Positions 11,415-15,603 of a stretch of 15,603 nt of DNA are shown piece by piece (the first letter of the stretch is position 1; every line of letters starts with the position of its first letter). The notes under the pieces were generated by a model, which was not told the origin of the DNA, did no database searches, and worked only from the letters and a program-made list of their open reading frames with translations. Source of the DNA: a bacterium (GTDB taxonomy: Bacteria > Pseudomonadota > Alphaproteobacteria > Caulobacterales > Hyphomonadaceae); contig JAVBYB010000588.1 of assembly GCA_030824255.1 (NCBI GenBank), positions 1-15,603 of the forward strand. Direction: 5' to 3'. Position numbers and translations under genes: made by a program.

Positions 11415-12629
11415 CTAATTCCTCACAGTGAACTCGACCAATAGCCCGTCATTGCTGGCATTTCTGTGGCCAGCACTGACTCCGAACGGTACCGGAATGT
11501 CCGCTTCCGATTTGGTCCAGGCGACGCCGAGGATGACGTTGTCGGTGAGGTCCTTGGAGATCCCCGCCAGCCAGCTGGATCCATCAAGATTCAACAGCTT
11601 GTCCTCAGCCCAGCCCGTTTCGATACCGAAACGCCACCCGCCCTCGATCTCGCGGACAAACCCGAGTTCCCAGGCCTCGTAGTCGCCGTTACCCGCCGCC
11701 CAGGCATTGTTGCTGCCCAGCCAGCGCGCCCCGCCGGTCCAGCCCTCGCCTTCCAGCTCCATGCCCGCGCCCCAGGCTTCGTAACCGCCAAACCCCGCAG
11801 CGCCCGATCCGGAATCGGCGCTCGAATAGGTGACGGCGGCCCGCACCCTCAGATTCTGTTCGGCAAACTGGCGTGCAAACGACACAGCGCCCTCCCAGAC
11901 ATTCTCCAGATCCGCACTGGCCAGCCCAGGCGCGCCAAAGTCCGGATCAAAGTCCGTCGTCCGCTGATCGGCCTGGGGCGTGTAGGATACCCCCGCCCTC
12001 AATCCCAGCCAGCGAGGGGTCAGATAGGTCGCCTTTGCGGACGATCCAGTGACGTCATTGCGCGCTCGCGTAATCGACAAGCCCGTCGGATCGAGCCCCG
12101 GCGAAAACGCCGAAACCCGGCTCAGGACAGTCGGCGCCCGCGCATCCAGCCGGGCCGCCGCGCCCGTGTCGAGACCCAGCATCCCCTCGCCCCAGGGCCC
12201 GGCGAGCGAAACGGCAGCCGCTTCGATTGCGACAAATCCTTCCGCGTCGATCGTCGATCCGCCCACCGAAAGCCCGGTCGATGGGGCGATCGGCGCCAGC
12301 CCACCCGACGCGGCGCACGCCGGATTCCCGCCCGGACACGTCCCGAAAGCCCCCGCAAAAGCCGGGCGCGATGGCGCGTCGCGCTCGTAGCGAACGGCGC
12401 CCAGCCAGCCCAGTGTCAGTCCATTCTCGAACGTGTCGGAGCGCGAAACCTCAACCAGCGCCGAGGCCATCACCCCATCCGCCGCCGGGGCGGCCGGGTC
12501 GTCGGCCTCCACTGCAGAGCCCACCAGACTCGCCTGCACCGTGGTTTTCCACTCGCCATCGCCTTCTTGTGCGAAAGCCGGTCCGGCCACGCCCAAAGCG
12601 ACAGCCGCGAGGGTAATTGGTCGCCGCAT
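11415..12629 (-). CDS. Gram-negative-type porin
   Basis: This encodes 404 residues. The signal peptide MRRPITLAAVALGVAGPAFA is cleaved before QEGDGEW. The rest alternates polar and hydrophobic residues with Gly, Tyr and Trp as expected of a 16-strand outer-membrane barrel (porin_4 type): GVMASALVEVSRSDTFENGL, GLRAGVSYTPQADQR, NLRVRAAVTYSS, GWRFGIETGWAED, NVILGVAWTKSEAD. Loops carry many Asp, Ser and Pro residues. One pair of cysteines (CPGGNPAC) could lock an external loop. It ends LLVEFTVRN, so the terminal aromatic residue recognised by the Bam machinery is not the last residue. The ATG at 12629 has GGAGG nine bases upstream; a start at 12653 would add eight residues ahead of the signal peptide. 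It is divergent from the DUF3576 gene and upstream of ntrZ. Confidence 0.87.
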   Translation of the reverse strand: MRRPITLAAVALGVAGPAFAQEGDGEWKTTVQASLVGSAVEADDPAAPAADGVMASALVEVSRSDTFENGLTLGWLGAVRYERDAPSRPAFAGAFGTCPGGNPACAASGGLAPIAPSTGLSVGGSTIDAEGFVAIEAAAVSLAGPWGEGMLGLDTGAAARLDARAPTVLSRVSAFSPGLDPTGLSITRARNDVTGSSAKATYLTPRWLGLRAGVSYTPQADQRTTDFDPDFGAPGLASADLENVWEGAVSFARQFAEQNLRVRAAVTYSSADSGSGAAGFGGYEAWGAGMELEGEGWTGGARWLGSNNAWAAGNGDYEAWELGFVREIEGGWRFGIETGWAEDKLLNLDGSSWLAGISKDLTDNVILGVAWTKSEADIPVPFGVSAGHRNASNDGLLVEFTVRN

Positions 12630-12713
12630 GCCAGAATTCCTCCGCAATCTCACGTCAGTGCATGATCTATATGAGGCGGTCTTGCGACGGAGCTAACGGC
12701 GCCGAGGCCTTGC

Positions 12714-12732
12714 CTGCTGGATGGGCCAGCAG
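12714..12732. repeat. 7-bp hairpin in the porin/DUF3576 divergent gap
   Basis: CTGCTGG and CCAGCAG are perfect complements around ATGGG. It lies between two divergent starts and is followed 15 bases later by a second hairpin. It may be a leader structure or operator. No T-tract follows. Confidence 0.35.
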
Positions 12733-12747
12733 CTAAGGAAGCGGCTC

Positions 12748-12765
12748 CCCCGGTGTTTGCCGGGG
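12748..12765. repeat. 6-bp hairpin before the DUF3576 gene
   Basis: CCCCGG and CCGGGG pair around TGTTTG, 21 bases before the GGAG ribosome site at 12787-12790. It is probably within the 5' leader of the lipoprotein gene. Confidence 0.35.
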
Positions 12766-12797
12766 TCGCAGGACGTGTGGGCTGACGGAGTGATCTT

Positions 12798-13256
12798 GTG
12801 ATGTATTCACGTGTGGCGGCTGCCGCCCTGATGGTTTCGGCTGCTCTTGCGGCTGGCGGTTGCACGATCTTCGGCTCGTCCACCGCGAACTCGGGGTCGA
12901 CAAGCAGCACCGAGATGGGTCCGGAAGAAACCGGCTCGCTGGGTGTGAACGCCTATCTCTGGCGCGCCACGCTGGACACGCTGTCCTTCCTGCCGCTCGC
13001 TTCGGCCGATCCTTACGGCGGCGTCGTCATCACCGACTGGTACGCCAACCCCTCCAAGGCGGACGAGCGCCTGAAAGCCACCGTCTACATCCTCGACACG
13101 CGCCTGCGCGCCGACGGCATCTCCGCCGCCGTGTTCCGCGAAACGCTGGTCAGCGGCGCGTGGGTCCCGGCGGTCGTCAGCCCGGACACCAATGTGGCGC
13201 TGGAAAACGCCATCCTGGCCAAGGCCCGCCAGCTTCGACTTGGCGGCACGGAATAA
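12798..13256 (+). CDS. DUF3576 lipoprotein
   Basis: This encodes 152 residues. The N-terminal hydrophobic segment ends in a lipobox (LAAGGC, acylated C22), followed by a Ser/Thr/Gly-rich linker. The DUF3576 core begins at LGVNAYLWRATLDTLSFLPL and continues with SADPYGGVVITDWYANPSKA, ATVYILDTRLRADGI and VFRETL, and ends with ALENAILAKARQLRL. The family is restricted to alphaproteobacteria, periplasm-facing and without an assigned biochemical role. It is typically found directly before leuS, as here (86 bp), and often with lptE and holA after leuS, which suggests a link to outer-membrane assembly. Two start codons are adjacent: GTG 12798 (GGAG seven bases upstream) and ATG 12801 (ten bases). 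I took the first; the difference is one residue. Confidence 0.92.
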   Translation: MMYSRVAAAALMVSAALAAGGCTIFGSSTANSGSTSSTEMGPEETGSLGVNAYLWRATLDTLSFLPLASADPYGGVVITDWYANPSKADERLKATVYILDTRLRADGISAAVFRETLVSGAWVPAVVSPDTNVALENAILAKARQLRLGGTE

Positions 13257-13342
13257 TCCCGCTCCGATAGGCTTCTTCAGGCGCCTTTCGTTCGGCGGCG
13301 GGATATGCGAACCCCCGCTTCAGACCGGACGAGAGCGACGAG

Positions 13343-15603
13343 ATGGCCACCCGCTACAATCCCAAAGAGACCGAGCCGAAATGGCGCGAGGCGTGGGAAC
13401 GCGCCCAGGTGTTCCGCACCAGGTCCGCGAAAGAGGCCGGGGACCGTCCCAAGGCCTACATCCTCGAGATGTTTCCCTACCCGTCCGGCCGGCTCCACAT
13501 GGGCCACGTCCGCAACTATGCGATGGGCGACGTCGTCGCGCGCTACCGCATCGCCTGCGGCTACAACGTGCTGCATCCGATGGGCTGGGATGCGTTCGGC
13601 CTGCCCGCCGAAAACGCCGCCATCGAAAAGAAGGCCCAGCCGCGCCAGTGGACCCTCAACAATATCGAGGAAATGAAGAAGCAGTTCGCCCCGCTGGGCC
13701 TCTCCTTCGACTGGTCGAAGGAAGTCACCACCTGCGAGCCTGACTATTACGAACAGCAGCAGCGCATCTTTCTGAAGATGCTGGAGAACGATCTCGTCTA
13801 TCGCCGCACCGCGAAGGTGAACTGGGACCCGGTCGAGAACACCGTGCTGGCCAACGAACAGGTCGTCGATGGCCGCGGCTGGCGCTCAGGCGCCGTCGTC
13901 GAACAGCGCGAGCTGGAGCAATGGTTCTTCCGCATCACGAAGTATGCCGATGATCTGCTGGAGGCCCTGAACACGCTCGACCGCTGGCCGGATAAAGTCC
14001 GCACCATGCAGGGCAACTGGATCGGCAAGAGCCAGGGCGCAAAGATCTGGTGGGAGATCGCGCAAGCGCCCGAAGCCCTGTCGCGTGACAAGGACGCGCA
14101 AGGCCGCAACCACGCCACCGATCCGATCGAAGTCTACACCACGCGCCCCGACACGCTGTTCGGCGCGGCTTTCGTCGCTCTCGCCCCGGATCATCCGCTG
14201 ACCAGGGAAATCGCGAAGTCGCGTCCCGACGTCGCGAAGTTCATGGCCGACTGCGCCGCCCGCGGCACATCCGAAGCCGACATCGAGAAAGCCGAGAAAG
14301 TCGGCATCGACCTGGGCATCCGCGTAAAGCATCCCTTCGACGCCAACTGGACCCTGCCCGTCTGGGCCGCGAACTTCGTGCTCTCAACTTATGGCACGGG
14401 CGCCATCTTCGGCTCGCCCGCCGGCGACCAGCGCGACATCGAGTTCGCTGAAAAATACCAGCTGCCCTTCAAGCCCGTCGTGCTGCCCCCCGGCGCCGAT
14501 CCCGAAACCTACACCGTGCGCGGCGAGGCCTATACGGGCGACGGCACAATCTACAATTCGGAATTCCTCGACGGCCTCTCCACGAAGGACGCGATCACTG
14601 CCGCCATCAAGGCGCTGTTGAACCGCCAGGCTGGCGAAGCCACCACGCAATACCGCCTGCGCGACTGGGGCGTCTCGCGCCAGCGCTATTGGGGCTGCCC
14701 GATCCCTGTCATCAAGTGCGCATCATGCGGAACTGTCCCCGTGCCGGACGCGGACCTGCCCGTCATGCTGCCCGACAACGCCGACTTCTCCGAACCCGGC
14801 AATCCCCTCGCCCGCCATCCGACGTGGAAGCACGTCACGTGTCCGAAATGCGCAGGCAAGGCGGAACGTGAAACCGACACGATGGATACGTTCGTCGACA
14901 GTTCCTGGTATTTCGCCCGCTTCGCCGATCCGAAATCGAAGCAGCCGATCAACAAGGAAGAAGCCGCCTACTGGCTGCCCGTCGATCAATATATCGGCGG
15001 CGTCGAGCATGCGGTGCTCCACCTGCTCTACTCGCGCTTCTTCACCCGCGCCTTGCGCGACTGCGGCCTGCTCGACCTGCCAAGCGGCGAACCCTTCGCC
15101 GGCCTCTTCACGCAGGGCATGGTCACGCACGAGACGTACAAGTCTCAGGCCGGCCTGTGGCTGCTGCCGGAGGAGATCGAGAAGCGCGACGGATCGCTGA
15201 TTGAGATTTCGACGGGCGCTCCGGTCATGGTTGGCGGCGTCGAGAAGATGTCGAAGTCGAAGAAGAACGTCGTCGATCCGATCCAGATCATCGCCGACTA
15301 TGGCGCGGACGTCGCCCGCTGGTTCGTGCTGTCGGACTCGCCGCCCGAGCGCGACTTCGAATGGACCGACGCTGGCGTGCGCGGCGCCTGGGGCTCGATC
15401 CAGAAACTCTGGGCGCTGGCCGAAGCCACGCCCACCACCGACGATGGACCGGCGGATTCCGGCGAGCCGCTGGACCTCCGCCGTCTCGCCCACCGCACGG
15501 TGCGCGACGTGACGTCCGGCATTGAAAAATTCCACTTCAATGTCGGCATCGCCCGGATGAACGAGTTGGCCAACGCCCTGCGCAAGGCCGAGCAGTCCTC
15601 AAC
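13343..15603 (+). CDS. leuS: Leucyl-tRNA synthetase, 3' end outside window
   Basis: This class I synthetase charges tRNA-Leu with leucine in the cytoplasm. Some 753 codons are visible of about 860, open to the right edge. Seen in order: the N-terminal KWREAWER; the HIGH motif as HMGH (52-55) within [15 protein letters not shown]; the CP1 editing domain with TTRPDTLFG (266-274) and [15 protein letters not shown] ending at 365; a zinc-ribbon with C459, C462, C500 and C503; [15 protein letters not shown]; and KMSKS at 635-639. The anticodon-binding domain begins near 690 and is cut by the window edge. The ATG at 13343 is preceded by GGACGAGAGCGACGAG, giving a purine-rich ribosome site, and matches the usual MATRYNPKE start. 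It probably forms an operon with the DUF3576 gene. The editing motif has Gly where many bacterial enzymes have His (HDQRD). Confidence 0.98.
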   Translation, partial: MATRYNPKETEPKWREAWERAQVFRTRSAKEAGDRPKAYILEMFPYPSGRLHMGHVRNYAMGDVVARYRIACGYNVLHPMGWDAFGLPAENAAIEKKAQPRQWTLNNIEEMKKQFAPLGLSFDWSKEVTTCEPDYYEQQQRIFLKMLENDLVYRRTAKVNWDPVENTVLANEQVVDGRGWRSGAVVEQRELEQWFFRITKYADDLLEALNTLDRWPDKVRTMQGNWIGKSQGAKIWWEIAQAPEALSRDKDAQGRNHATDPIEVYTTRPDTLFGAAFVALAPDHPLTREIAKSRPDVAKFMADCAARGTSEADIEKAEKVGIDLGIRVKHPFDANWTLPVWAANFVLSTYGTGAIFGSPAGDQRDIEFAEKYQLPFKPVVLPPGADPETYTVRGEAYTGDGTIYNSEFLDGLSTKDAITAAIKALLNRQAGEATTQYRLRDWGVSRQRYWGCPIPVIKCASCGTVPVPDADLPVMLPDNADFSEPGNPLARHPTWKHVTCPKCAGKAERETDTMDTFVDSSWYFARFADPKSKQPINKEEAAYWLPVDQYIGGVEHAVLHLLYSRFFTRALRDCGLLDLPSGEPFAGLFTQGMVTHETYKSQAGLWLLPEEIEKRDGSLIEISTGAPVMVGGVEKMSKSKKNVVDPIQIIADYGADVARWFVLSDSPPERDFEWTDAGVRGAWGSIQKLWALAEATPTTDDGPADSGEPLDLRRLAHRTVRDVTSGIEKFHFNVGIARMNELANALRKAEQSS

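Noticed and set aside
11466..12665. 399-codon plus-strand open frame opposite the porin
   Set aside because: It is the complement of a clear porin gene with signal peptide and ribosome site. Its translation is Arg/Pro/Ala-rich with no domain, as expected for an antisense shadow.
14420..14434. LeuS editing motif AGDQRD instead of AHDQRD
   Set aside because: I believe a similar Gly variant occurs in other alphaproteobacterial enzymes. All other motifs are intact, so it is probably a lineage feature rather than loss of editing.
14720..15535. 270-codon minus-strand open frame inside leuS
   Set aside because: It is a shadow of leuS, which shows every synthetase motif in the plus frame.

Overview
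This 15.6 kb window is GC-rich chromosomal DNA of an alphaproteobacterium, most likely of the Caulobacterales/Hyphomonadaceae type. I base this on gene content: an NtrZ-like periplasmic protein, a DUF3576 lipoprotein directly before leuS, an alphaproteobacterial OmpR-type response regulator, and the ftsK/lolA/xth neighbourhood. The species assignment is inference; I saw no rRNA or tRNA and made no database comparison. I found no mobile element, CRISPR array or phage gene, so this looks like core chromosome.

Layout. (1) 1-2100: the C-terminal two thirds of ftsK (DNA translocase) ends at a strong terminator, opposite a small Lys/Ala-rich hypothetical gene on the minus strand. (2) 2100-2680: a cold-shock gene with an elaborate upstream region (three inverted repeats) and its own terminator. 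(3) 2700-4100: a minus-strand operon of a YjbR-like gene followed by three short membrane-anchored proteins of 97-99 residues. These three look like tandem paralogues sharing a C-x-G-x-F-x4-C motif. (4) 4140-6260: lolA (lipoprotein carrier) and xth (exonuclease III/AP endonuclease) flank a 441-bp gap packed with consecutive hairpins, four of which carry C-rich loops. (5) 6325-7463: a lipoprotein with two BamE-like segments and a secreted NTF2-like protein. (6) 7475-8777: an orphan response regulator diverging from a cytoplasmic-looking L,D-transpeptidase. (7) 8839-10823: a YhhN-type lysoplasmalogenase, then yggS and a thiE-like gene whose start codons overlap divergently. (8) 10827-12629, minus strand: a porin followed by ntrZ. 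(9) 12798-15603: DUF3576 lipoprotein and leuS, which runs off the window.

The shared theme is the cell envelope: septum DNA pumping (FtsK), lipoprotein transport (LolA), wall crosslinking (L,D-transpeptidase), membrane lipid turnover (lysoplasmalogenase), outer membrane (porin) and envelope sensing (NtrZ, response regulator). Genes are very tightly packed (gaps of 3 and 11 bp, a 23-bp convergent overlap, overlapping divergent starts). This makes the 441-bp hairpin-rich gap and the 297-bp cspA upstream region stand out.

The best candidates for something undescribed are the multi-hairpin region at 5127-5392 (possible non-coding RNA with repeated CCCC loops), the three-paralogue membrane protein array at 2719-3699, and the palindromes upstream of cspA. 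None is proven by sequence alone.
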